Shown here: one piece after another, positions 46,248 to 55,542 of the stretch | How the letters are laid out: the number at the start of each line of letters is the position of its first letter | How positions within the stretch are numbered: the first letter of the stretch is position 1 | Assembly: GCF_900155545.1 (NCBI RefSeq) | Contig: NZ_LT732526.1 | Coordinates: forward strand, 1,137,894-1,201,893 | Source: Clostridium sp. Marseille-P2415 | GTDB taxonomy: Bacteria > Bacillota > Clostridia > Lachnospirales > Lachnospiraceae | Direction: 5' to 3' | Length of the DNA stretch: 64,000 nucleotides | Position numbers and translations under genes: made by a program | Notes under the pieces: generated by a model | What the model saw: the letters and a program-made list of their open reading frames with translations, nothing else | Told to the model about the DNA's origin: nothing | The model's database searches: none

Positions 46248-46392
46248 GGCTGTTGCAAAATAGTCACTCTGAAAAATAATATACAAAAAATGAGCCTTGA
46301 CTGGTTTTAAACCATTTTCAAAGCTCATTTTTTATGCCGTAAATACTATTTCATTTTGCAAGCTGCTATTACAGTTTTATTATGCAACAGCC
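46248..46392. mobile_element. MITE-like element with terminal inverted repeats
   Basis: 145 bp bounded by GGCTGTTGCA (46248-46257) and its complement TGCAACAGCC (46383-46392); the similarity continues inward (GGCTGTTGCAAAAT versus GGCTGTTGCATAAT). Such ends resemble those of insertion sequences. No transposase is inside. No clear target duplication is visible, so a non-mobile origin is possible. Confidence 0.5.
46285..46333. terminator. Bidirectional terminator inside the element
   Basis: AAAAAATGAGC and GCTCATTTTTT form an 11-bp perfect stem, with inner TGGTTT/AAACCA pairs. It serves upp on the plus strand and the beta-helix gene on the minus strand. Confidence 0.75.
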
Positions 46393-46398
46393 TCTCCT

Positions 46399-47082
46399 TT
46401 ATTCCTCAGTCACGCTTTTCTCAATGATTTCACCCTGGTTCTTATAGATCGAGTTGGCCTCCACACAGCCTCTGACACTGGAAAGAGGATAAATGCTGGA
46501 TTTTGGGCCAATTACTGTTCCCGGATTCAATACGGCACCGCAGCCGATTTCTGCAAAATCTCCCACAATGGCACCAAATTTTTTCAGACCGGTCTCAATA
46601 TTCCCGTCTTCTGCATGAACCGTAATCAGAGATTTGTCTGATTTTACGTTGGAAGCCAGAGAAGAAGCACCCATATGGGATTTATAGCCTAAGATGGAAT
46701 CTCCTACATAGTTATAATGCGGAACCTGGACTCCGTCAAAAAGAATGGAATTTTTAATTTCTGAGGAGTTTCCTACTACAGCAAATTCTCCAATGATCGC
46801 ATTGCCTCTGATAAATGCGCAATGGCGGATCTGGGCACCCTTACAAATGATGACATTCTCACCCATACAGGCTGTTGGCGGAAGATTAACGGATTTATGG
46901 ATCCATACCGCTTTTCCCACATGAACATACTCATCTTTGGGAAGGCGTTCTCCCAGGGAAACAATGAACTCGCTGATTTTAGGAAGAATCTCCCACGGAT
47001 AGGTGGTCTGTTCAAATAATAATTTCGCTATGGTATGGTTGGTATCAAATAAATCCTGGTTTGTCATATCTTCTTTTTTCAT
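46399..47082 (-). CDS. Left-handed beta-helix (hexapeptide) transferase-like protein
   Basis: 227 residues. Hexapeptide repeats (about 60-205: VWIHKSVNLPPTACMGENV, AFIRGNAIIGEFAVVGNSS, FAEIGCGAVLNPGTVIGPKS) form a left-handed beta-helix like the C-terminal half of GlmU. The nucleotidyltransferase domain is absent, so annotation as a UDP-GlcNAc pyrophosphorylase would be misleading; acyl or nucleotidyl transfer to a sugar is possible. Substrate unknown. It follows topB by 12 nt. Confidence 0.85.
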   Translation of the reverse strand: MKKEDMTNQDLFDTNHTIAKLLFEQTTYPWEILPKISEFIVSLGERLPKDEYVHVGKAVWIHKSVNLPPTACMGENVIICKGAQIRHCAFIRGNAIIGEFAVVGNSSEIKNSILFDGVQVPHYNYVGDSILGYKSHMGASSLASNVKSDKSLITVHAEDGNIETGLKKFGAIVGDFAEIGCGAVLNPGTVIGPKSSIYPLSSVRGCVEANSIYKNQGEIIEKSVTEE

Positions 47083-47094
47083 GCAATCAATCTC

Positions 47095-49245
47095 CTATTT
47101 TTGTTTTTTATAATTAGCTGCCGCGGCATCAAATACGCTACGCAGGTCGTAGTGATTATTCAGCCTTAACACACCTGCAGTGCGTCCGGCAACAAAATAT
47201 TCCAATTTCTGCATATATTCTTCCGGGGTTATGCTTCCCTCTGCTACATAAGTCAGCCCTTTTTCCCAGCTCGCTGTCAGTTCCGGATTCAGAAGCTGTT
47301 TGATGGATGTATTGACCACATCAAAAATCATCTCTCCCAAAAGTGTTGGAATGATTACCTGGGTCTTCGTATTTAACGAAAGGTATCCAATGTGGAACAG
47401 CTTTTTTAAGATCTCAGCCCGCGTGGCACTGGTTCCGATGCCGCTGCCCTTAATCTGGGCCCGCAGCTCTTCATCCTCAATGAGCTGTCCGGCATTCTCC
47501 ATAGCCAAAATCATGGAACCTGAGGTATACCGCTTAGGCGGAGAGGTCTCGCCTTCTTTAATGGCCAATTTCTTAAGCGGAATCCGCATACCTTTTTTTA
47601 AAGTGCCAAGCATGGCGATGAATGCAGGATTATCCATGTTATTCTGAGGTGCTTCCGAATCATTCTCATGTCCGGTGAGGCGGGATGCGCTGTCCGGCGC
47701 CCCATCCTCTGATGGCGTTTCACTGTTTTTTTCCTCCTGCTTCTTCTTTCCGCCCGACACATCAGCAACCTTTAAATATCCCTCTTCCAGCATAACCCGG
47801 AAATTGGCATAAAAATGCTCTTTTCCCGGCACCTGATGAGACGGGACGGTCTCGGAAGCGGGGCACGCTGTGTCAGCCGCAAGTTCCAGGGCATATTTCT
47901 GATAAACAGCCGGGGGATAAAAAATACTCAAAAACCTTCTGGTTATAACCTCATAAACCTTAGCCGTAAGCCCAGACAGGCCTCTTAATGCTCCCAGCCC
48001 CTGGCCGGTCGGTATGATGGCATAGTGGTCGGTGATCTGCTTGTCATTCACATATCTTGTCTTCTCAATGGTCCGGTAGGTGCCCATCTCCATGGCCTCG
48101 GCTGCCGCTGCCGCCACAGGCTCAAAGCCCTTAAGCCCTCCGATGTTCTTATGAATTTCTTTCGCCACCGCTGTGGAAAGGACTCTGGCATCGGTTCTGG
48201 GGTAGGTGACCATCTTCTTTTCATAAAGCTCCTGAACCAGCTTTAAGGTCTCATCAGGACTGATCTTAAACATCCTGGAACAATCATTCTGAAGTTCAGC
48301 CAGATTGTAAAGCAAGGGGGGATTCTTTGTTTCCTTTTTCTTTTCTATGGAAACTACGGTTCCCTCCATAGGATCCATGGCAGAAAGAATATCAATAAGC
48401 TCCTCCGCATGTTTCCTCTCTTTGAAACCATTCTCCTTATAAAGGAACGGGGATTCAAAATACCGGGAACCGGCCGCACTCCTCCACTCCGCATCAAAAT
48501 CCATATCCGACTGCGGGGTGCACTCTGTATCCTGTCCGGAAAAGGTACCAATCACCCGGAAAAAAGGAGTTTTCACAAACTCCCGGATCTCCCGTTCTCT
48601 CCGTACCACCATACCCATGACACAGGTCATGACACGGCCTACGGATATTACCGTATTCTTCCCGCTCTTTAAGTAATTGGAAATGTGCTGTCCATATCTA
48701 AGTGTAAGCAAACGGGAAAAATTAATACCCATCAGATAATCTTCTTTGGCCCTTAAATAGGCGGATGCCGAAAGATTATCGTATTCGGATTCATCTTTGG
48801 CCTCACGGATTCCTCTTAATATCTCTTCTTCTGTCTGGGAATCGATCCATACCCGCTTCTGGCATTTGCCCTGAACCCCTGCCATTTGTGCAACCAGGCG
48901 GTATATGTACTCTCCTTCCCGCCCGGAGTCCGTGCAGACATAGATGGTATCCACATCAGGACGGTTTAACAAACCGCTTACGGTCTTAAATTGCTTTTCC
49001 GCGCTGGGAATCACTTCATACTTAAACTCTTTCGGAAGAAACGGAAGGGTGGAAAGGCTCCACCGCTTGTATTTAGGGTCGTACATTTCCGGATAACTCA
49101 TGGTGACCAGATGACCGACACACCAGGTTATGATCACCTGATCCGCTTCTATGTATCCATCCCTTCGCCTTCCGCCTGCCTTCAGGGCATTGGCAAATTC
49201 CTGGGCCACGCTTGGTTTTTCTGCAATGTATAACGATTTCGACAT
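47095..49245 (-). CDS. topB: DNA topoisomerase III
   Basis: 716 residues, type IA topoisomerase that decatenates DNA. TOPRIM domain at the start (LYIAEKPSVAQEFANAL; VCTDSGREGEYIYRLV), active-site Tyr in MVTYPRTDARVLS and the ITDHYAIIPTG segment are clear. A Lys/Glu-rich insertion (about 500-535, KKKQEEKNSETPSEDG) is seen. No zinc fingers at the C-terminus. Such proteins occur on chromosomes and on conjugative elements; no element genes lie beside this one. Confidence 0.94.
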   Translation of the reverse strand: MSKSLYIAEKPSVAQEFANALKAGGRRRDGYIEADQVIITWCVGHLVTMSYPEMYDPKYKRWSLSTLPFLPKEFKYEVIPSAEKQFKTVSGLLNRPDVDTIYVCTDSGREGEYIYRLVAQMAGVQGKCQKRVWIDSQTEEEILRGIREAKDESEYDNLSASAYLRAKEDYLMGINFSRLLTLRYGQHISNYLKSGKNTVISVGRVMTCVMGMVVRREREIREFVKTPFFRVIGTFSGQDTECTPQSDMDFDAEWRSAAGSRYFESPFLYKENGFKERKHAEELIDILSAMDPMEGTVVSIEKKKETKNPPLLYNLAELQNDCSRMFKISPDETLKLVQELYEKKMVTYPRTDARVLSTAVAKEIHKNIGGLKGFEPVAAAAAEAMEMGTYRTIEKTRYVNDKQITDHYAIIPTGQGLGALRGLSGLTAKVYEVITRRFLSIFYPPAVYQKYALELAADTACPASETVPSHQVPGKEHFYANFRVMLEEGYLKVADVSGGKKKQEEKNSETPSEDGAPDSASRLTGHENDSEAPQNNMDNPAFIAMLGTLKKGMRIPLKKLAIKEGETSPPKRYTSGSMILAMENAGQLIEDEELRAQIKGSGIGTSATRAEILKKLFHIGYLSLNTKTQVIIPTLLGEMIFDVVNTSIKQLLNPELTASWEKGLTYVAEGSITPEEYMQKLEYFVAGRTAGVLRLNNHYDLRSVFDAAAANYKKQK

Positions 49246-49441
49246 ATATCTCCCTACTGCTTCGTGATAGTAACCGTACTATTATATCATTAAAACTCAT
49301 GAATAGCAATTCTTTCTGACACCCCACGCCAAAAGACCCGCTAAAATCCATTATAACATTGAAAAAATGGAATATCAATGGTACAATGGTAAACAATTTA
49401 TTTACAGTTTTATTACATGTATGCAAAGGAGTGTTGAACGG

Positions 49442-49951
49442 ATGTCTGTACAAAAGGTAAAAGAATATCTAAAAAACTTCGGAAGGGACGGCCAGGTCCG
49501 GGAATTCCCGGTATCCAGCGCAACGGTAGAATTGGCTGCAAAAGCACTTGATGTGGAACCTGCCCGCATTGCGAAAACCCTTTCCTTTCATGGAAATGGA
49601 GCAAATGGCTGCATTCTGGTGGTTACGGCAGGCGATACAAAAATCGATAATGCAAAATTTAAAAAGAAGTTTGGGTTCAAGGCAAAGATGCTGGGTGCCA
49701 ATGAAGTATCGGTGCTTACCGGACATGAAATCGGGGGAGTATGCCCATTCGCCAATCCGGAACACGCTGCAACCTTTTTAGACATTTCCCTGCAAAGATT
49801 TCAAACTGTTTTCCCCGCTGCCGGAAGCTCAAACTCTGCTATTGAGCTGACCTGCCAGGAACTTATGATGCTTTCCCAAGCCGTAGAATGGATCGATGTC
49901 TGTAAGACTGCAGAGTCCTTTCATAACGACAGGCCCCTTCTCGCCAAATGA
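49442..49951 (+). CDS. YbaK/EbsC-type aminoacyl-tRNA deacylase
   Basis: About 169 residues. Trans-acting editing domain that hydrolyses mischarged tRNA (for example Cys-tRNA-Pro; specificity not proved here). Visible: KTLSFHGNG, KKFGFKAKMLGANEV with the conserved Lys, EIGGVCPFA. ATG at 49442 has AAAGGAG 10 nt upstream; the longer frame from 49367 lacks an SD. Faces the EamA gene tail to tail (6-nt gap). Confidence 0.9.
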   Translation: MSVQKVKEYLKNFGRDGQVREFPVSSATVELAAKALDVEPARIAKTLSFHGNGANGCILVVTAGDTKIDNAKFKKKFGFKAKMLGANEVSVLTGHEIGGVCPFANPEHAATFLDISLQRFQTVFPAAGSSNSAIELTCQELMMLSQAVEWIDVCKTAESFHNDRPLLAK

Positions 49952-49957
49952 TTATGT

Positions 49958-50851
49958 TTAACCGGTCTTCCTCTTATATTCTGAAAGAATGACGGAAGCA
50001 AACATCAGAATGCAGCCTGCAATCAGTTTCGGAGTCACCGGTTCTCCCAGAAACAGAACGGAGAACAGCAGGCCGAATACAGATTCAAAAGACAAAATGA
50101 TAGAAGACGTATTGGGACTTAAATGCTTCTGACCTACGTTCTGAAAGAGGTAACAGAGCATGGTACTGAATATCCCTAAGTATAATAAACCCGCTAATAT
50201 AGATTGATCCATCACACCAAAATCCAAAATGCCTTCCAACGGCAAAGCCACAGCCCAGCTTAACAATGCAGCCACAGCCATCTGGATCACAGTCAGGCTG
50301 ACCGGATCATGGTCTGCTGTATATCGGTCTATGAAAACGATATGGAACGCAAAGAAAAAACCGCATATAAGGGTCAGCAAATCACCGATATTTACTGACA
50401 GATCCCCCTCTAAGGATATAAGAGCAAGCCCGAAAACTGCAATCAACGCAGCTGCCATATTATTCACGGAGGGTTTTTTCTTATTAAAAAACCAATGAAG
50501 AAACGGTACCAGAATCACGTATAACGTAGTGATAAACGCATTCTTGCTGGCTGTGGTATATTTCAGTCCATAGGTCTGGAAAAAATAGCTGATAAATAAA
50601 AACACACCCAAAAGCCCGCCGCATATCAAATCCGACTGATGTATACCCCTGACCCGTCTCCAGAATACGGCCACCATTGCAATGGAAGCAATGGTAAATC
50701 GCAGGGCCAGCAGATAAGCAGGGGAAATCACAGCTACCGAATTCTTCATCACAACAAAGGCGCTGCCCCATATAACAGTCGTCACGACCAGTCCAAGTGC
50801 GGACAATGCCTTGATTCCTTTTCCGTCCGGTTTATTCATATGTACACTCAC
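49958..50851 (-). CDS. EamA/DMT-family transporter
   Basis: 297 residues with ten predicted membrane helices in two EamA repeats (VTTVIWGSAFVVMKNSVAVI and GILDFGV...LYLGIFSTMLCYLF). Exporters of amino acids or other metabolites; substrate unknown. The GTG at 50851 has AAAGGA 4-6 nt upstream; an ATG at 50839 is an alternative. Confidence 0.9.
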   Translation of the reverse strand: MSVHMNKPDGKGIKALSALGLVVTTVIWGSAFVVMKNSVAVISPAYLLALRFTIASIAMVAVFWRRVRGIHQSDLICGGLLGVFLFISYFFQTYGLKYTTASKNAFITTLYVILVPFLHWFFNKKKPSVNNMAAALIAVFGLALISLEGDLSVNIGDLLTLICGFFFAFHIVFIDRYTADHDPVSLTVIQMAVAALLSWAVALPLEGILDFGVMDQSILAGLLYLGIFSTMLCYLFQNVGQKHLSPNTSSIILSFESVFGLLFSVLFLGEPVTPKLIAGCILMFASVILSEYKRKTG

Positions 50852-50915
50852 GATGTCCTTTCACATAGGAGCAGGGGCGCAGTATCCCTGCGTCCCTGAT
50901 TTTATCCCTTTTCCC

Positions 50916-51977
50916 TTATTTCACATTGGAAAACTTATAAATCGTTGTTGTCTTATATTCTTCTCCGGCCTTTAAGACAGGAGACGGAAATTCAGGCATG
51001 TTCACTGAATTCGGATAATACTGGGTTTCAAAGCAATAGCAGCAGCGTTTTTCATAAACCGTTCCTCCCTTGCCTGCCGTATCATTTTTCAGGAAGTTTG
51101 CAGTATAAAACTGCATTCCCGGTAGGTCTGTGTAAACCTCCATCCGGATCCCTGTCTTATCCGATTCGGCCGCGGCACACAGGGCGACTTCTCCCGACTG
51201 ATGGTTGAGTACCCAGTTATGGTCATATCCTCCTCCAAAAATCAGTGCCTCATACTCTTCATCAATATCCTGGTCAATGGGCTTCATGGCTGTGAAATCC
51301 ATGGGGGTTCCTTTAACAGAAGTGAGCTCTCCCGTAGGAATCGAACCTTCATCCGCTCTTGTAAAATAATCTGCGTCAATCCATACCCTTTGCTTCATGG
51401 CACAGCCGCCATCCTGGCCATCCAGATTAAAATAGCTGTGATTGGTAAAGTTCGCCACGGTATCTGCATCACAGATCATGTGGTAGGAAAGCTTCAGGCT
51501 GTTATCCGGCGTCAGGGTATAGGTCACGGTAATGTTTGCATTTCCCGGGAATCCCTGATCTCCATCCGGTGAAAAGAGAGAGAAACTGACACTGGTCCCC
51601 AGACCGTCCTCTTCTGCCTGGCTGTCCCAAAGACGGCTATGGTAAAGATCCGGTCCGCTGTGCAGGTTATTTGGGCCATTATTGGCTTCCAGCCTGTATT
51701 CTTTTCCATTCAGGGAGAATTTCGCACCTGCAATGCGGTTGGCACTCCGTCCAATGGGAGCGCCAAAGTGAGGCGGGTTTATAAGATATTTTGATGCACA
51801 GTCATATCCCAATACCACATCCGTCTGTTTTCCCTCCCTGTCCGGCACATTCATGGTGACCCACACTGCGCCTAAATTGGTAAAAGAAGCGGATGCTCCG
51901 TTCTCATTAACCAGTGTATACAGATACACTTCTCTGCCATCGGGCATGTTTCCCCAAAGTTCTTTCTTGTATGCCAT
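50916..51977 (-). CDS. galM: Aldose 1-epimerase (galactose mutarotase)
   Basis: 353 residues. Interconverts alpha and beta anomers of aldoses. GRSANRIAGAKFSL, NLHSGPDLYHSRLWD (His), TNHSYFNLDG (acid His) and QFYTANFL are family signatures; the base Glu is near CFETQYYPNSVN. Not next to other galactose genes. SD GGAGG precedes the start. Confidence 0.95.
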   Translation of the reverse strand: MAYKKELWGNMPDGREVYLYTLVNENGASASFTNLGAVWVTMNVPDREGKQTDVVLGYDCASKYLINPPHFGAPIGRSANRIAGAKFSLNGKEYRLEANNGPNNLHSGPDLYHSRLWDSQAEEDGLGTSVSFSLFSPDGDQGFPGNANITVTYTLTPDNSLKLSYHMICDADTVANFTNHSYFNLDGQDGGCAMKQRVWIDADYFTRADEGSIPTGELTSVKGTPMDFTAMKPIDQDIDEEYEALIFGGGYDHNWVLNHQSGEVALCAAAESDKTGIRMEVYTDLPGMQFYTANFLKNDTAGKGGTVYEKRCCYCFETQYYPNSVNMPEFPSPVLKAGEEYKTTTIYKFSNVK

Positions 51978-52047
51978 TTTGCTTCCTCCATTTACCTTTT
52001 TACTGAAAGCTCCCCCTTTAACAAGGAGAGGGAGCTTTATTACCCGT

Positions 52048-53136
52048 TCATTCTTTAGCTTTGATATATCCCTGGGCAGTCAAAAGTTCTGCTGAGAGAA
52101 CTGCACCGCCGGCCGCGCCACGGACCGTGTTGTGGGACAAGCCCACAAATTTATAATCATAAACCGTATCTTCTCTAAGGCGCCCTACTGAAATTCCCAT
52201 GCCTTTTTCAAAATCCACATCAAGAGATACCTGAGGACGATTATCCTCCTCCAGATACTGAATGAACTGCTTCGGAGCGCTGGGAAGGCTCAATTCCTGG
52301 GGAAGACCCTTAAAGCTTACCAGGCGGTCAATTAATTCCTCCTTGGTCGGTTTTTTACGGAATTTAACAAATACAGCTGCCGTATGGCCATTTAATACAG
52401 GAACGCGGATGCACTGGCATGTAATGACCGGTTCATTTGTTTTAACGATTTCTCCGTTTTCAATCTTACCCCAGAGACGAAGCGGTTCCTGCTCGCTCTT
52501 TTCTTCTTCTCCCCCTATATACGGAATGATGTTGCCTTCCATCTCAGGCCAGTCCGTAAAGGTCTTGCCGGCTCCGGAAATCGCCTGATAAGTCGTAGCT
52601 ACCACTTCATATGGTTCAAATTCCTTCCAGGCGGTCAGCACGGGAGCATAGCTCTGAATGGAACAGTTAGGCTTCACCGCAATAAATCCGCGCTCTGTTC
52701 CCAGGCGCTTTCTCTGGTCCTTAATGATCTCAAAATGCTCCGGATTAATCTCCGGCACCACCATAGGAACATCAGGTGTCCATCTATGAGCACTGTTATT
52801 GGACACGACCGGTGTTCCGGTCTTAGCATAGGCTTCCTCAATCGCTTTGATTTCCTCTTTTGTCATGTCCACAGCGCTGAAAACAAAATCAACGCCGGCA
52901 GCGACCTCATCCACTTCATTTACATTCATAACAGTCAGCCGTTTTACCGCCTCCGGCATTGGTGTGGTCATTTTCCAGCGGCCTCCAACTGCCTCCTCAT
53001 AAGTTTTTCCTGCAGAACGGGGGCTTGCTGCCACGATCACTACCTCATACCATGGATGGTTCTCCAGCAGGGAAATGAATCTCTGCCCTACCATGCCGGT
53101 CGCTCCTAAAACGCCAACTCTCAACTTCTTTTCCAT
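52048..53136 (-). CDS. asd: Aspartate-semialdehyde dehydrogenase, archaeal/fungal type
   Basis: About 362 residues. Reduces aspartyl-phosphate in Lys/Thr/Met/DAP synthesis. GVLGATGMVGQRFISLL binds NADP; the catalytic Cys is in KPNCSIQSY; SPRSAGKTY and NGHTAAVF are also present. The overall layout matches the archaeal/fungal branch rather than the common bacterial form. GGAG lies 6 nt before the ATG at 53136; the open frame to 53160 is not needed. Monocistronic. Confidence 0.94.
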   Translation of the reverse strand: MEKKLRVGVLGATGMVGQRFISLLENHPWYEVVIVAASPRSAGKTYEEAVGGRWKMTTPMPEAVKRLTVMNVNEVDEVAAGVDFVFSAVDMTKEEIKAIEEAYAKTGTPVVSNNSAHRWTPDVPMVVPEINPEHFEIIKDQRKRLGTERGFIAVKPNCSIQSYAPVLTAWKEFEPYEVVATTYQAISGAGKTFTDWPEMEGNIIPYIGGEEEKSEQEPLRLWGKIENGEIVKTNEPVITCQCIRVPVLNGHTAAVFVKFRKKPTKEELIDRLVSFKGLPQELSLPSAPKQFIQYLEEDNRPQVSLDVDFEKGMGISVGRLREDTVYDYKFVGLSHNTVRGAAGGAVLSAELLTAQGYIKAKE

Positions 53137-53296
53137 CGCTCTCTCCTCATTTCTTTTCATTTTGTAATACTATCATACGCTAAATTCCTAACTATCCTAT
53201 AACAAAGTGAAAAAAAAATCAATATTTATTCGTGAGAAAAATACATTTGTACGTGTTACAAGGACATTTTGCTAAAATGTATGTTGTAGTAAAGCA

Positions 53297-55531
53297 CTAA
53301 AGACGAACCTTGCTGCCTTTTCCATCACGTTTTCCAATTTTCAGCCGGTTTAAGTGAACTTCTTTTTCCTTATAACGGATCACCGGATCCTCCCCCAAAA
53401 GGTGTACTGCCTCCAGCTCTTCCCCCTGGGCCAGTTTTATGCCGCGGACGCCTCTGGCATTCTTTTTCATCTCCGAAATTTCTTCTGTCTGAAAGCGTAA
53501 GAATACGCCTGCCGATGTCTGCAGCACCACATCGGTCTGCCCGTTTACCATCTGAACACTGATGACCGAATCCTCATCCTGCAGCTTTGTGGCTGCCACG
53601 GTTCTGTTATTGGTTTCAAATTCTTCTCCCGGCACCAGCTTCACAAGAGCCTGCTTTGTGGCGAACAGGAATTTACGTCCTTTGAGGCCTTCCGAATGGC
53701 ACAAGTATACGATCTCTTCCCTGGTCCCGTCAAACTTGCTGAGATTATCAATGGGCGTCCCTTTATCCCGCAGCCTGCCGCTTGGAATATCCAGAACTTT
53801 TACCTGGTGTAAGTTTCCTGTATTGGTAAAGATGCATATTTTATCCGTATTCAAACAGTTTACCACATAAGGATTCTCTGTTTCAATGGTTTCTTTATTT
53901 CTATCATAGGAAGCCTTATCAAGCACCTTGCAGTAGCCGAAACGGTCCATGATAAAGGTGACCTCGGAAACGGCAACAGCCGCCTCATCATAAACGGCTT
54001 CCTTTCCATCCTCGATCAAGGTCCTCCTTGGGGTTGCATATTCGGCCTTGATGTCAGCCAGGTCCTTTTTAATAACCGCATCCATGTTTTTACGGCTGGA
54101 GAGGATTTTCTCGTACTGGGCGATCTTTGCCAACGTTTCCTTAAACTCCTTTTCCAGCTGGAGAATTTCCAGGCCGATCAGCTTATAAAGACGCATCTCC
54201 AGGATAGCACTGGCCTGCTTCTCTGTAAAGTGCAGCTTTTTAGCATCCTCCTCAAATCCCCTGACCCGGAATTTAATGTTAGTAATATCCCCGGTCATCA
54301 GGCAGTTTTTGGCGTCTTTTAAGTTTTTGGACCCCCTAAGTACCGCGATGATCAAATCAATGATGTCGCAGGCTTTGATGAGGCCTTCCTTGATTTCTTT
54401 CTTTTCCAGCTCTTTTTCCAGAAGGGCCTGATATTTCCTGGTTGCATTTTTATACTGGAAGTCCAGGTAATTTTTAAGGATTCCCTTTAAATTCAGGGTC
54501 TCCGGGCGTCCGTCGGCAATTGCCAGCATGTTGACTCCGTAGGTATCTTCCAGTTTTGTTTTCTTATAAAGAATATTGCGGATCTTTTCCACATCTGCAT
54601 CCTTACGCAGCTCCAGAACAATCCGGATCCCATCCTTATTGGACTGGTTGGAAATATCCACTACATCCGTAAGCTTCTTGCTTTCCACCAGATCAGCCAC
54701 ATCCACCAGGAACTTATTAATGCCTGCTCCGATCATGGTATATGGGATCTCGGTGATCACCAGCTTATCCTTATCTGCCTTCCGTTTTCCAAGCTCAACT
54801 TCCATTCTGCCGCGGAGCTTGATTTTACCCGCGCCGGTTTCATAGATTGCCGGCAGGTCACTTTTATTGGCTATGATACCGCCTGTGGGAAAATCCGGAC
54901 CCGGCAGATACTCCATCAGTTCCGGGATGGAAATATCCGGATCGTCAATATATGCCTGGACTGCTTCAATCACCTCACCCAGGTTATGTGCCGGAATGCT
55001 GGTGCTCATGCCGACTGCAATGCCTTCCGCCCCGTTGATCAACAGGTTCGGCACCCGCACAGGCAGGACTTCCGGCTCTTTTTCCGTCTCGTCATAATTG
55101 GGGATAAAATCGACCGTTTTATCCAAGTCCCTTAAATAGACTTCCTCTGCGAATTTTTCCAGTCTTGCTTCCGTATAACGCATGGCTGCCGCCCCATCCC
55201 CCTCGATGGAACCAAAGTTTCCATGACCGTTAACAAGAGGCATTCCCTTTTTAAATATCTGGGACATAACAACCAGAGTTTCATAAATGGAGCTGTCGCC
55301 ATGGGGATGGTATTTACCCATGGTATCACCCACGATACGCGCCGATTTCCGGTGGGGCTTATCGTGGTTTAAATGAAGCTCACTCATGTCATATAATACA
55401 CGCCGCTGCACCGGCTTTAAACCGTCTCTTGCATCCGGGATCGCTCTGGCAGTGATAACGCTCATGGAATAATTCATGTAGCTCTTCTGCATCTCCTCGG
55501 AAAACTCAGTTTTAATGATTTTTTCTGCCAT
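53297..55531 (-). CDS. parC: Topoisomerase IV-like subunit A (GyrA/ParC family)
   Basis: 744 residues. ATP-dependent type IIA topoisomerase breakage-reunion subunit: [30 protein letters not shown], catalytic Tyr in [11 protein letters not shown]. The C-terminal pinwheel is present (about 495-744), but I find no canonical GyrA box (QRRGGKG), which favours decatenase (ParC-type) activity. Starts 11 nt after parE. The quinolone region reads GDSSIYE (Ser position kept). Confidence 0.9.
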   Translation of the reverse strand: MAEKIIKTEFSEEMQKSYMNYSMSVITARAIPDARDGLKPVQRRVLYDMSELHLNHDKPHRKSARIVGDTMGKYHPHGDSSIYETLVVMSQIFKKGMPLVNGHGNFGSIEGDGAAAMRYTEARLEKFAEEVYLRDLDKTVDFIPNYDETEKEPEVLPVRVPNLLINGAEGIAVGMSTSIPAHNLGEVIEAVQAYIDDPDISIPELMEYLPGPDFPTGGIIANKSDLPAIYETGAGKIKLRGRMEVELGKRKADKDKLVITEIPYTMIGAGINKFLVDVADLVESKKLTDVVDISNQSNKDGIRIVLELRKDADVEKIRNILYKKTKLEDTYGVNMLAIADGRPETLNLKGILKNYLDFQYKNATRKYQALLEKELEKKEIKEGLIKACDIIDLIIAVLRGSKNLKDAKNCLMTGDITNIKFRVRGFEEDAKKLHFTEKQASAILEMRLYKLIGLEILQLEKEFKETLAKIAQYEKILSSRKNMDAVIKKDLADIKAEYATPRRTLIEDGKEAVYDEAAVAVSEVTFIMDRFGYCKVLDKASYDRNKETIETENPYVVNCLNTDKICIFTNTGNLHQVKVLDIPSGRLRDKGTPIDNLSKFDGTREEIVYLCHSEGLKGRKFLFATKQALVKLVPGEEFETNNRTVAATKLQDEDSVISVQMVNGQTDVVLQTSAGVFLRFQTEEISEMKKNARGVRGIKLAQGEELEAVHLLGEDPVIRYKEKEVHLNRLKIGKRDGKGSKVRL

Positions 55532-55542
55532 GTTTCCTCTCC

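Noticed and set aside
52000-53296. Lysine or other riboswitch before asd
   Set aside because: The upstream gap is only about 160 bp and AT-rich with no aptamer-like stems that I can recognise.
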